In this document: in pieces, positions 55,872 through 64,000 of the stretch
Layout: each line of letters starts with the position of its first letter
Position numbering within the stretch: the first letter of the stretch is position 1
NCBI GenBank assembly: GCA_024508935.1
Contig: JANINW010000030.1
Coordinates: 25,455 to 89,454, forward strand
DNA from: Flavipsychrobacter sp.
GTDB lineage: Bacteria > Bacteroidota > Bacteroidia > Chitinophagales > Chitinophagaceae
Direction: 5' to 3'
Length of the DNA: 64,000 bases
Notes under the pieces: generated by a model
Seen by the model: the letters and a program-made list of their open reading frames with translations, nothing else
Told to the model about the DNA's origin: nothing
The model's database searches: none
Program-made: the position numbers and the translations under genes

Positions 55872-58487
55872 ATGAACGGTTACGTACTGGATTTTACAGA
55901 GATCGACAGAACAGCACTTGCAACAGCAGGCGGCAAAGCCGCCAACCTGGGCGAACTATCGCGCATAAAAGGCATACGCGTGCCCAAGGGCTTTTGCCTA
56001 ACTACAAAAGCATACAGGGAGATCATAGAAAGCAATAACGAGTTCCGTTTATTACTGGATGAATTAACTATGCTTAAAGCAGATGATAGAAAAAGCATTG
56101 GCACCATCTCAGCTAAAATAAGGGCATTAATAGAAGTTATAGCTATTCCGGAACACATCATCGCAGAAATAACCCGGCATCTTGGAAATACCACGGAAGG
56201 CAGAGCTTATGCCGTGCGTTCCAGCGCTACTGCTGAAGATCTTCCAACAGCATCATTTGCCGGGCAACAGGATACCTACCTCAATATTGTTGGCAAGGCA
56301 TCAATCCTAAAACACATCAGCAAATGCTGGGCTTCTTTGTTTACAAACCGGGCAGTAACGTATCGTCTGCAAAATGGTTTTGACCATAAAGAGGTTTCCC
56401 TTGCTGTTATTATACAAGAAATGATCTTTTCTGAGGCTGCAGGAATTATGTTTACTGCTGACCCAGTGACTTCCAACAGAAAAGTCCTGTCTATTGATGC
56501 TGGTTATGGACTGGGAGAAATCCTGGTATCCGGAAAGGGAAATGCCGACAATTATAAACTGCGTGATGGCAATATTATTGACAGGAAGGTATCAACAAAA
56601 AAACTGGCGATCGGTGCGGTAAAAAGTGGGGGCACAAAGGAGCAGGAGATTAGTATCCATCAGCAGACTAAGCAAGTACTCAGTGATGCACAAATACTGG
56701 AACTCGGAAACATAGGCCGGCAGATTGAAGCACATTTTGGCAATCCGCAGGATATAGAATGGTGCCTGTTTGATGGCGTATTTCATATAGTACAAAGCAG
56801 GCCTGTTACTACCTTGTATCCCATACCGGAAGCAAACGATACAGAAAATCATGTTTATATATCTGTTGGCCACCAGCAAATGATGACCGACCCTATGAAA
56901 CCACTTGGATTGTCTTTATGGCAATTACGGGCGGCAAGACCTATGTTCAAGGCCGGCGGAAGACTGTTCATTGATGTTACGAAAGACCTGGGCACCCCAA
57001 CAGGCAAGGAAAACCTGCTAGAGGCTATGGGGCAACATGATCCACTTATAAAAGATGCACTACAAACCGTGATAGAGCGCGGTGATTTTATAAAATCTTT
57101 ACCAGATGATATAAACACACCGATGCTGGCCAAGAGCAGTAGGAACCTGTCATCGGCAGATATTTTGGCACAGGCAGGAAGTGATCCGGCAATAGTTGCC
57201 GACCTTATAAAACAAAATGAAGCATCGGTAGCTGCATTAAAACAAAACATCCAAACAAAATCAGGAACCGACCTATTCGATTATATCCGGGAGGACATAA
57301 CGCAATCCAAGCAAATGATATTTCACGCACAGCATATGGGTGTGATTATAGCAGCAATGAATGCCGCAGCATGGCTCAATAATAAGATGAATGAATGGTT
57401 AGGCGAACGAAACGTAGCAGACATACTCTCCCAATCCGTATCAAATAATATAACATCGGAGATGGGACTGGCACTGCTGGATGTTGCCGATGTTATCCGC
57501 CCTCACCGGGAACTAGTTGATTTTTTACAAACAGCAACAGACGACGGTTTTCTCGACGAAATGGCAACGTTTGAAGGTGGGGTGCAAAGCCGTGATGCTA
57601 TCAATAACTTTCTTGAAAGATACGGAATGCGTTGTGCAGGGGAGATAGACATAACAAGACCCCGATGGAGCGAAAAACCCATTACATTGGTTCCGCTCAT
57701 TCTTAGCAATATCAGGAATTTCGAACTAGGCGCAGCTAAGAAAAAATTTGACGAGGGGCTACAGGAGGCTTTAAAGAAAGAAAACGAGCTATTAACCCGG
57801 CTAAGACAGCTGCCGGATGGAGAACAAAAAGCAAACAACACGAAGGCAATAATAGACCTGCTTCGGAATTTCGCAGGTTATCGCGAGTACCCGAAATACG
57901 GTATTGTGAACCGTTTCTTTATTTATAAGCAGGCTTTGCTAAAAGAAATAGTACAACTCGTAGAGGCCAACGCTATTGCAAGCGAAGAAGACAGTTATTA
58001 TCTCACTTTTGAAGAATTGCGCGAAATGGTGCGTACCCATCAACCAGCCAATCAGCTCATTGCCATTAGAAAAGATGAGTTTAAAGTTTATGAAAAGTTA
58101 ACCCCACCCCGTGTAATTACGTCTGAAGGAGAAATTATTTCGGGCAAATACAACCATGAAGTTCTTCCTGCAGGTGCTATCGCGGGATTAGCAGTGTCTT
58201 CCGGCATTGCTGAAGGGCGGGCACGTGTTATACTAAATATAGAAGATGCTGACATTGAGGCGGGAGATATACTGGTTACCACCTTTACCGATCCGAGCTG
58301 GACACCCTTATTTGTGTCAGTTAAAGCTTTAATTACAGAAGTGGGTGGCATGATGACTCATGGAGCCGTTATAGCGCGTGAGTATGGATTACCCGCAGTG
58401 GTAGGCATAGAAGGAGCCACGCGGCTGGTTAAGGATGGCCAACGCATACGGGTGAATGGGACAGAAGGCTATATAGAAATTATATAG
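55872..58487 (+). CDS. rph: Rifampicin phosphotransferase-like enzyme (RPH family)
   Basis: The domain order and length (871 residues) match RPH. An ATP-grasp domain lies at about 1-320 (TAGGKAANLGELSRIKGIRVPKGF, YAVRSSATAEDLPTASFAGQQDTYL, QDIEWCLFDGVFHIVQSRPVTTLYP). A long central region at about 325-755 corresponds to the rifamycin-binding domain. A swivelling phosphohistidine domain at about 775-871 has the catalytic His at about residue 830 in GGMMTHGAVIAREYGLPAVVG. Unlike PEP synthase it has no C-terminal PEP-binding barrel. RPH uses ATP to phosphorylate rifamycins at the ansa-chain hydroxyl, giving AMP and phosphate. Whether this protein accepts rifampicin is unproven. It is second in a MarR-RPH unit. 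Confidence 0.78.
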   Translation: MNGYVLDFTEIDRTALATAGGKAANLGELSRIKGIRVPKGFCLTTKAYREIIESNNEFRLLLDELTMLKADDRKSIGTISAKIRALIEVIAIPEHIIAEITRHLGNTTEGRAYAVRSSATAEDLPTASFAGQQDTYLNIVGKASILKHISKCWASLFTNRAVTYRLQNGFDHKEVSLAVIIQEMIFSEAAGIMFTADPVTSNRKVLSIDAGYGLGEILVSGKGNADNYKLRDGNIIDRKVSTKKLAIGAVKSGGTKEQEISIHQQTKQVLSDAQILELGNIGRQIEAHFGNPQDIEWCLFDGVFHIVQSRPVTTLYPIPEANDTENHVYISVGHQQMMTDPMKPLGLSLWQLRAARPMFKAGGRLFIDVTKDLGTPTGKENLLEAMGQHDPLIKDALQTVIERGDFIKSLPDDINTPMLAKSSRNLSSADILAQAGSDPAIVADLIKQNEASVAALKQNIQTKSGTDLFDYIREDITQSKQMIFHAQHMGVIIAAMNAAAWLNNKMNEWLGERNVADILSQSVSNNITSEMGLALLDVADVIRPHRELVDFLQTATDDGFLDEMATFEGGVQSRDAINNFLERYGMRCAGEIDITRPRWSEKPITLVPLILSNIRNFELGAAKKKFDEGLQEALKKENELLTRLRQLPDGEQKANNTKAIIDLLRNFAGYREYPKYGIVNRFFIYKQALLKEIVQLVEANAIASEEDSYYLTFEELREMVRTHQPANQLIAIRKDEFKVYEKLTPPRVITSEGEIISGKYNHEVLPAGAIAGLAVSSGIAEGRARVILNIEDADIEAGDILVTTFTDPSWTPLFVSVKALITEVGGMMTHGAVIAREYGLPAVVGIEGATRLVKDGQRIRVNGTEGYIEII

Positions 58488-58535
58488 TCGCTTTTTAAAA
58501 TTCAGCATAGCTTAGCATTCCTATAAACAAAAAAA

Positions 58536-58982
58536 ATGACCATAAGACAAGCGGAAATCCATGACATACAGCAGATACAGATTGTAAGAAATGCTGTTAA
58601 AGAAAATACCTTATCAGATCCCGGTCTTGTAACAGACGAAGATTGTGCAGCATTCATAACCACGCATGGCAAAGGCTGGGTTTGCGAAATAAATGGCAAA
58701 ATCGTAGGCTTTGCAATTGCGGACTTGAAAGGCAATAATATCTGGGCACTGTTCATGCATCCCGACTTTGAAAAAAAAGGGATAGGCCGGCAGCTTCATA
58801 ATACTATGCTGAACTGGTATTTTGAGCAGACTACTGCCAATGTTTGGCTGAGTACTGCTCCCCAAACAAGGGCAGCGGCTTTTTACAGGAAGGCGGGATG
58901 GAAAGAAACAGGTACGTATGGCAAATCTGAAATAAAATTCGAAATGAGCCACCACGACTGGACGACCAAGAACGCTTCGTAA
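58536..58982 (+). CDS. GNAT-family N-acetyltransferase
   Basis: A 148-residue GNAT fold: TIRQAEIHDIQQIQIVRNAV, WVCEINGKIVGFAIADLKGNNIWALFMHPDF, then the acetyl-CoA pyrophosphate loop EKKGIGRQLHNTML, and AAAFYRKAGWKETG. It lies 48 bases after the RPH-like gene, in the same direction, so it may be part of the MarR-RPH unit. The substrate is unknown; GNATs near RPH genes could act on an antibiotic, but this is inference from context. Confidence 0.88.
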   Translation: MTIRQAEIHDIQQIQIVRNAVKENTLSDPGLVTDEDCAAFITTHGKGWVCEINGKIVGFAIADLKGNNIWALFMHPDFEKKGIGRQLHNTMLNWYFEQTTANVWLSTAPQTRAAAFYRKAGWKETGTYGKSEIKFEMSHHDWTTKNAS

Positions 58983-59087
58983 GAAGGGCGCCAATACCAC
59001 CATTCTTCGTAATAAAATCAGGCTGAGAACTGACCTTGATCATTTTTATGTTTTTTGTGCGCACCTACCTTAGTACAAAATATCGTT

Positions 59088-59339
59088 ATGAAAAACACAG
59101 GTAAATTACTCATAGGTTTGTCTGCTATGTTCGCAACAGGCATTATTGTAGGCGCCCTCTATGCCCCGGATAAAGGAGAGCGCACAAGGCGCAGAATCTC
59201 ACGTAGGGGACGCTCAATGTTCAACACAGCAAAAGATACTTATGAAGAAGGCCAGGATGCTGTGCAAGAAATACGCGACAATCTTAAAGAAAAGATAGAA
59301 CAGCTGAACGAAGAAATAGACCGGCTACAACGTTGCTAA
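59088..59339 (+). CDS. YtxH-domain small membrane-associated protein
   Basis: ATG 59088 gives 83 residues. One membrane segment (LLIGLSAMFATGIIVGALYAP) is followed by the YtxH signature DKGERTRRRISRRGRSMF and an amphipathic helical coil (EIRDNLKEKIEQLNEEIDRLQ). YtxH proteins are general-stress proteins in Gram-positives and common in Bacteroidota; their role is unknown. It is 39 bases from the next small gene. Confidence 0.82.
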   Translation: MKNTGKLLIGLSAMFATGIIVGALYAPDKGERTRRRISRRGRSMFNTAKDTYEEGQDAVQEIRDNLKEKIEQLNEEIDRLQRC

Positions 59340-59378
59340 ACTGAATATCAAGGCATAACCGTTTTAAAAACTTGTTTT

Positions 59379-59765
59379 ATGGTTATTGAGATCAACGATG
59401 TGAAGAAAACAGGTGAGATACAGGAAGCGTTTTCCAACCGCTTTCCATACCTGAAAATTGAATTCTTCAAGCACGAACATGCTTTTGAAGAGCAATCTAA
59501 CGAAACACCTTATGATAAGGAGCAAGCCATTGGAACTATACGCGACGGTCATGTTCACGGTATTATTATGCTCAATGCAGAAAGGAAAACCGGTGCAGTT
59601 GAACAGGAATTCAAACAAAGATTTGATTTGAATGCACAGATATATCGCCTGCAGGCCGGCAAATGGATCCAGACAGTGGGAACAGATATTTTATCCTTAA
59701 ATGAGCAAAACGAAATTGCAAAGGATTCTGCATCTTATTACAATCCGAACCATACGCCTAAATAA
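59379..59765 (+). CDS. Conserved hypothetical protein (128 aa)
   Basis: Soluble alpha/beta protein. Its first half reads VIEINDVKKTGEIQEAFSNRFPYLKIEFFKHEH, and the second GAVEQEFKQRFDLNAQIYRLQAGKWIQ. The two halves share a pattern (E..F..RF), which suggests a duplicated motif or a ferredoxin-like fold. I know this kind of protein as widespread but uncharacterised in Bacteroidota. No signal peptide. It may be co-transcribed with the YtxH gene. Confidence 0.6.
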   Translation: MVIEINDVKKTGEIQEAFSNRFPYLKIEFFKHEHAFEEQSNETPYDKEQAIGTIRDGHVHGIIMLNAERKTGAVEQEFKQRFDLNAQIYRLQAGKWIQTVGTDILSLNEQNEIAKDSASYYNPNHTPK

Positions 59766-59781
59766 TCACAGCATTTACAAT

Positions 59782-59819
59782 AACTAAAAGCGGCCATAAA
59801 TGTATGGCCGCTTTTAGTT
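59782..59819. terminator. Bidirectional terminator
   Basis: Seventeen-base arms (59782-59798 and 59803-59819) are perfectly complementary around AATG, between the 128-residue gene and convergent ppsA. Confidence 0.85.
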
Positions 59820-59828
59820 GCAAACATG

Positions 59829-62234
59829 TTAAACATTTGCTGTTAGCCTTTCAGCCAACACCTTTTCAGCAACCTTAATATTCTCAATACCTTTCAGCAA
59901 TGCATCGGGGTTAAATGATATGCTATCAATACCCTGCGCAACAAGGAAACTGGCAAATTCAGGTATATCACTCGGGGCCTGGCCACAAAGCCCTATCTTT
60001 CGGTTCATAGCCCTGGCCTTACGGATAACCATTTCTATCAGAAATTTTACAGACTTATTTTGTTCTGTGAACAAAGGAGCAATGATAGCAGAGTCACGGT
60101 CTATACCCAATGTCAGTTGCGTTAAATCATTAGACCCTATAGAAAACCCATCGAATACGGCTGCAAAATCTTCTGCTTCAATAACATTACTGGGTATTTC
60201 TGCCATTACATATATCTGCAGGCCATCCGCACCCTTTTTCAACCCATACTGTTCCATTATCTCTACTACCTTCCTGCCTTCATCTACCGTTCTGCAAAAG
60301 GGTATCATTACCTTTATATTAACCAGGCCCATTTCTTCCCTAAGCTTTTTTATGACAGCACATTCCAGGCGGAACCCTTCGCTATACGTAGAATTGTAAT
60401 AGCGTGACGCACCTCTGAAGCCAATCATCGGGTTTTCTTCAACCGGTTCAAAATCCTTACCACCCAGCAAATTGGCATATTCATTGGTCTTAAAATCGCT
60501 CATCCGTACAATCACGTCTTTCGGATAAAATGCGGCAGCTATCGTCCCCACCCCATGCGCCAGCTTATCTATAAAATACTGTTGCCTGTCTTCATATCCC
60601 GCCGTTAACTGAGCTATAATGCTTTTTATACCGGCATCTTTCAACTCATCATATTTTACAAGGGCCATGGGGTGCACCTGCACAAAATGATTGATGATAA
60701 ATTCCATTCGCAAAAGGCCTACCCCATCATTAGGATAGAATGATAATTGAAATGCCTTTGAAGGGTCACCTGTTATCATCATAGCCTTTGTTTTTTCGGG
60801 CATACGGAAGTCCGTGAAATCCAGGCTTTGTTCTGTCCATTTCAGCTCACCATCATATACAAACCCGGTTTTACCTCCTGCACAGCTTACTGTTACTATC
60901 TGCCCATCTTTCAATGTTCGGGTAGCCGTATTAGTGCCCACAACAGCGGGTACACCCAGTTCCCTGGCTACTATTGATGCGTGGCTTGTACGCCCGCCAC
61001 TATCCGTAATAATTGCAGAAACCGTCTTCAGTACCGGATCCCAGTCAGGACTGGTTAGTTTTGTAACAACTATATCTCCTTTATTCAGTTTATATGCGTC
61101 TGCAGGGCTAGAAAGCACTTTCACGACACCTGTAACAATTTTACTGCCAACAGCCTCTCCTTCCACCAGGGCTTTTCCCTTCTCCAGCAACCTGAATTCT
61201 TTTAACTGCAGCGGATTCTTGTTTGAATGAATGGTTTCCGGCCTTGCCTGAACTATATATAGTTTCCCGTCCTTACCATCCTTTGCCCATTCTATATCCA
61301 TTGGCTGCTTGTAGTGATCTTCAATGATCAGTGCCCACCGGGCTATGGTAGTTATTTCTTCATCACTTAGCACATACTTCGCCCTCATATCCGCTGGCGT
61401 ATCCGTATTAATAAGAACCATCTCATCCAATTCAGGGTCTCTTTTATAAGAAAGTATCTGCTGCTTTTCTCCTAGTTTCTTATTAATAATGGCATTCTTC
61501 CCTTGCCTCAAAGTTGGCTTGAACACATAAAACTCATCGGGCGAAACCGTGCCTTGTACAATATTCTCTCCCAGTCCCCATACACCTGAAATATGAACAA
61601 TATCCCTGAACCCCGATTCCGGTTCGAGTGTAAAGCAAATACCTGCACAAGCCCTGTCGGCATGTACCATTTTTTGCACCCCTACAGACAAGGCTATTTT
61701 GCTATGGTCGAAGCCTTTATCTTCCCGGTATTTTATAGCACGGTCGGTATATAACGAGGCAAAACATTTCTGTACGGCAAGCAATAGGTCTGCTTTGCCA
61801 CGTACGCCCAGGTACGATTCATGTTGCCCGGCGAAACTGGCCCCAGGCAAATCTTCTGCTGTCGCACTGCTTCTTACAGCCATCTCGTAAAAGCCGCTAC
61901 TATCTATATCCAGGTATGCTGTTGTAATAGCATGTGCCAGATCCACAGGCATAATTGCGTCGACGATGAGTGTTCTTATTTCCTTACCTATTTCCCTAAG
62001 GTTAGTATATGCTCTCCGGTCGAGCCGGCTCATGATTGAATTGATAGCATCCACAAGATTATTGCTTTTCATAAAATACCAATAGGCATCTGATGTAACA
62101 GCAAAACCATCCGGCATCAGAATACCTTCACCGGATAAGGTGTTAAATATTTCGCCGACAGAGGCATTTTTACCTCCTACACGTGGTATATCTGAGATAC
62201 CAATCTCGCTGAATTTCAGAATATATGCTGCCAT
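59829..62234 (-). CDS. ppsA: Phosphoenolpyruvate synthase
   Basis: The start is ATG 62234 (MAAYILKFSEIGISD), giving 801 residues; a longer frame runs to 62267. The ATP-grasp domain (VGGKNASVGEIFNTL, MAVRSSATAEDLPGASFAGQHESYL, PMDIEWAKDGKDGKLYIVQARPET) is followed by the phosphohistidine motif DSGGRTSHASIVARELGVPAVVG and the PEP/pyruvate barrel with FRGASRYY, EIPSNVIEAEDFA, SIGSNDLTQLTLG and the catalytic Cys in GLCGQAPSD. It makes PEP from pyruvate and ATP for gluconeogenesis. It shares the first two domains with the RPH-like protein on the other strand, and the two probably come from a common ancestor. Confidence 0.95.
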   Translation of the reverse strand: MAAYILKFSEIGISDIPRVGGKNASVGEIFNTLSGEGILMPDGFAVTSDAYWYFMKSNNLVDAINSIMSRLDRRAYTNLREIGKEIRTLIVDAIMPVDLAHAITTAYLDIDSSGFYEMAVRSSATAEDLPGASFAGQHESYLGVRGKADLLLAVQKCFASLYTDRAIKYREDKGFDHSKIALSVGVQKMVHADRACAGICFTLEPESGFRDIVHISGVWGLGENIVQGTVSPDEFYVFKPTLRQGKNAIINKKLGEKQQILSYKRDPELDEMVLINTDTPADMRAKYVLSDEEITTIARWALIIEDHYKQPMDIEWAKDGKDGKLYIVQARPETIHSNKNPLQLKEFRLLEKGKALVEGEAVGSKIVTGVVKVLSSPADAYKLNKGDIVVTKLTSPDWDPVLKTVSAIITDSGGRTSHASIVARELGVPAVVGTNTATRTLKDGQIVTVSCAGGKTGFVYDGELKWTEQSLDFTDFRMPEKTKAMMITGDPSKAFQLSFYPNDGVGLLRMEFIINHFVQVHPMALVKYDELKDAGIKSIIAQLTAGYEDRQQYFIDKLAHGVGTIAAAFYPKDVIVRMSDFKTNEYANLLGGKDFEPVEENPMIGFRGASRYYNSTYSEGFRLECAVIKKLREEMGLVNIKVMIPFCRTVDEGRKVVEIMEQYGLKKGADGLQIYVMAEIPSNVIEAEDFAAVFDGFSIGSNDLTQLTLGIDRDSAIIAPLFTEQNKSVKFLIEMVIRKARAMNRKIGLCGQAPSDIPEFASFLVAQGIDSISFNPDALLKGIENIKVAEKVLAERLTANV

Positions 62235-62523
62235 AATAATTTTGTTTAAAGGCGTATCAGCCATCAAAAACGACTTGCTACTTAAATTATTTAAATAAAA
62301 TTCCGGTTAATATGGCTGGCGAAACATGACGGCAGTCAACAAAAAATTGATTGTTGTCAGCCCACGGCCAGGCTATATAATTGCTACATAGCTGAGTAGA
62401 AATACGTTACGCCTGCTTCTATAAAGACAGCGGAAGGTGAGGTATGTCAAATAACAGCATGACCCAAATCAGCATTAATCGAATATAAGCTGTCTATTTT
62501 GCAGCTAAAATCAGGCACCACAA

Positions 62524-63294
62524 ATGGAAATACCCAAAGCAGGAAAGGTCTTTCTGACCGAGGCAGGCGCTTTATCCCGGTTTACCGGATGGTTCTTTCA
62601 TGAAGCCTTCCGGCCAAGATATGAATGGCGGGAATTTATACGGCAGTGTTTTATGATAGGTTTTAAATCCCTGCCATTAGTGGCCCTCACCGGTTTTATT
62701 ATGGGGCTTGTGCTGACCATGCAGCTAAGACCCACCCTGGTAGACTATGGCGTAGAAGCCAGGATACCGGCTATGGTGGCCCTTTCCATTGTGCGCGAAA
62801 TAGGACCGGTAATAACCGCCTTGATATTTGCAGGCAAAATAGGCTCTGGTATAGGTGCGGAGCTCGGCTCTATGCGTGTTACGGAGCAAATTGATGCTAT
62901 GGAAGTGTCCGGTACAAACCCATATAAATACCTGGTGGTAACAAGGGTGGCAGCTGCAACTGTTATGCTGCCTTTACTGGTCATCATGTCCGATGCCATC
63001 TCACTATACGGTGGTTACCTGGGTGTCAATATTTCTGCCATTACCAGCTTCGATCTTTATATAACGCAGGTATTCGACACATTACATTTCAGCGACCTAT
63101 TGCCTGCTTTTATAAAAACATTCTTCTTTGGCTTCGCGGTAGGCCTTGTGGGTTGCTACAAAGGATATAATTCGAGCAAAGGAACGGAAGGCGTGGGCAG
63201 ATCAGCAAACTCGGCGGTAGTATTATCGTCGCTGGCTGTGTTCATCATAGATCTATTGGCAGTACAAATAACGGATATATTAGGTATTAACTAA
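62524..63294 (+). CDS. mlaE: MlaE-family lipid ABC transporter permease
   Basis: Five to six membrane segments with the MlaE signatures: LPLVALTGFIMGLVLTMQLRPTLVDYG, GPVITALIFAGKIGSGIGAELGSMRVTEQIDAMEVSG, and FFFGFAVGLVGCYKGYNSSKGTEGVG. It starts at ATG 62524 and ends two bases before mlaF. Together with MlaF and an MCE-domain protein, expected beyond the window edge, it moves phospholipids between inner and outer membrane and keeps outer-membrane asymmetry. Confidence 0.93.
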   Translation: MEIPKAGKVFLTEAGALSRFTGWFFHEAFRPRYEWREFIRQCFMIGFKSLPLVALTGFIMGLVLTMQLRPTLVDYGVEARIPAMVALSIVREIGPVITALIFAGKIGSGIGAELGSMRVTEQIDAMEVSGTNPYKYLVVTRVAAATVMLPLLVIMSDAISLYGGYLGVNISAITSFDLYITQVFDTLHFSDLLPAFIKTFFFGFAVGLVGCYKGYNSSKGTEGVGRSANSAVVLSSLAVFIIDLLAVQITDILGIN

Positions 63295-63296
63295 CA

Positions 63297-64000
63297 ATGG
63301 TTCAAACGGCAGAAAATAACAACCCGGTCATAACAATCACCAATCTCTGTAAAGCTTTTGGCAAAAACAGGGTATTGGACAATTTCAGTATCACCTTAGA
63401 CCAAAAGGAAAACGTGGTAGTGCTTGGCCGCTCAGGCTCAGGGAAATCAGTACTTATAAAATGTATCATTGGCCTGCTTGCTCCTGATTCAGGCAGCATT
63501 AACGTGTTGGGAGAAGAAATACTCACTATGGACCATGATACGCTTGATAAAATGCGTGTACGAATAGGTTTTCTTTTTCAGAGCAATGCCTTGTACGACT
63601 CTATGACCGTAAGGCAAAACCTAGAGTTCCCTATGCGACGGCACTGGATAGAAATTAGTCAAAAAGAGGCAGAGGACAGGGTTAAAGAAGTATTGGAGAA
63701 TGTAGGACTGGCTCATACTATAGACATGATGCCCTCAGAACTATCAGGCGGCATGCAAAAACGTATAGCACTGGCCCGTACACTCATCCTGAAACCCGAT
63801 ATTATACTTTATGATGAACCCACTGCTGGCCTGGACCCTGTAACAGGGAAAGAAATAAGTAATCTCATAAAACAAGTACGCGAAACCTACAATACATCAT
63901 CAATAATCATCTCACACGACATGAAATGCGTAAAAGCTACGGCAGACAGAATAGGTGTACTCATCAATGGCCAATGTTATGCACAGGGTAGTTATGCAGA
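63297..64000 (+). CDS. mlaF: MlaF-family ABC transporter ATPase, cut by window end
   Basis: ATG 63297 opens a frame that runs to the last base, so the gene is truncated on the right; 234 codons are present. Walker A is LGRSGSGKSVLIK, the Q-loop FLFQSNALYDSMTV, the signature LSGGMQKRIALAR, and Walker B ILYDEPTAGLDP; the H-loop His lies in IIISHDMKCVKATA. It is the ATPase of the MlaE permease just upstream. The QSNALYDSMTV stretch and spacing are typical for MlaF. An MCE-domain gene should follow. Confidence 0.93.
   Translation, partial: MVQTAENNNPVITITNLCKAFGKNRVLDNFSITLDQKENVVVLGRSGSGKSVLIKCIIGLLAPDSGSINVLGEEILTMDHDTLDKMRVRIGFLFQSNALYDSMTVRQNLEFPMRRHWIEISQKEAEDRVKEVLENVGLAHTIDMMPSELSGGMQKRIALARTLILKPDIILYDEPTAGLDPVTGKEISNLIKQVRETYNTSSIIISHDMKCVKATADRIGVLINGQCYAQGSYA

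Noticed and set aside
1-64000. CRISPR array, insertion sequence, prophage or riboswitch
   Set aside because: No regularly spaced repeats, transposase, phage structural genes or known aptamer patterns were seen on reading both strands.

Overview
The window looks like a chromosomal stretch of a Bacteroidota bacterium, most likely Chitinophagaceae or a near relative. Support comes from three proteins ending in type IX secretion (T9SS) sorting domains with the LYPNP motif, a TonB-dependent receptor with an N-terminal carboxypeptidase-regulatory-like domain, LytTR-type and soluble hybrid signalling proteins, BatD/BatE, several DUF4142-type stress proteins, and promoters of the Bacteroidota form TTTG-N19-TAnnTTTG (exact in front of tRNA-Gln). 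The genus cannot be fixed from the sequence alone. No phage, insertion sequence, integron or CRISPR array was seen; xerD here is the housekeeping recombinase.

Layout. 1-12.7 kb: a truncated methyltransferase, a transglutaminase-like secreted protein, small unknown genes, a DUF4142 lipoprotein, a TPR protein with an apparent frameshift, a Lys/Ala-rich basic protein, a Tat-targeted PLP enzyme, a 7TM histidine kinase, a TauE-like permease, an AlkZ-type DNA glycosylase and a PNPOx-like protein. 12.9-25.7 kb: a T9SS cargo divergent from a LytS/LytR-type two-component pair, then a housekeeping block (xerD, aroQ, fmt, an ECF sigma / probable anti-sigma / Spy-like operon, a metallo-hydrolase, rodA-mrdA for rod shape, tRNA-Gln, a GT2 glycosyltransferase). 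25.8-33.2 kb: an envelope block with two further T9SS cargoes, a TonB receptor and a DUF6799 protein.

33.4-47 kb is the regulatory and stress block. It holds a prion-like low-complexity protein with a BON domain, a general-stress SDR, two stand-alone receiver proteins, and a four-gene operon reading rpoN, NtrC-type activator, PAS histidine kinase, REC-PAS histidine kinase. A CHASE3 histidine kinase, another DUF4142 protein and a PA2169-family four-helix bundle follow. 47-53 kb carries an ATP-pyrophosphatase, an SDR, batD-batE without their usual partners, a polysaccharide deacetylase, a TatD nuclease and tRNA-Ser.

53.2-64 kb holds an XRE/pentapeptide-repeat fusion, an ICL/PEP-mutase-like enzyme, a MarR regulator followed directly by a rifampicin-phosphotransferase-like enzyme and a GNAT acetyltransferase, a YtxH protein, PEP synthase, and the MlaE/MlaF lipid ABC transporter, cut by the window end.

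The most interesting candidates are the self-contained sigma-54 signalling operon, the MarR-RPH-GNAT resistance-like unit, the prion-like BON protein, the T9SS beta-helix/TonB receptor pair, and the HTH-pentapeptide fusion. Gene packing is tight: six convergent pairs have overlapping or almost touching stop codons. Family assignments come from reading motifs by eye, with no database search.
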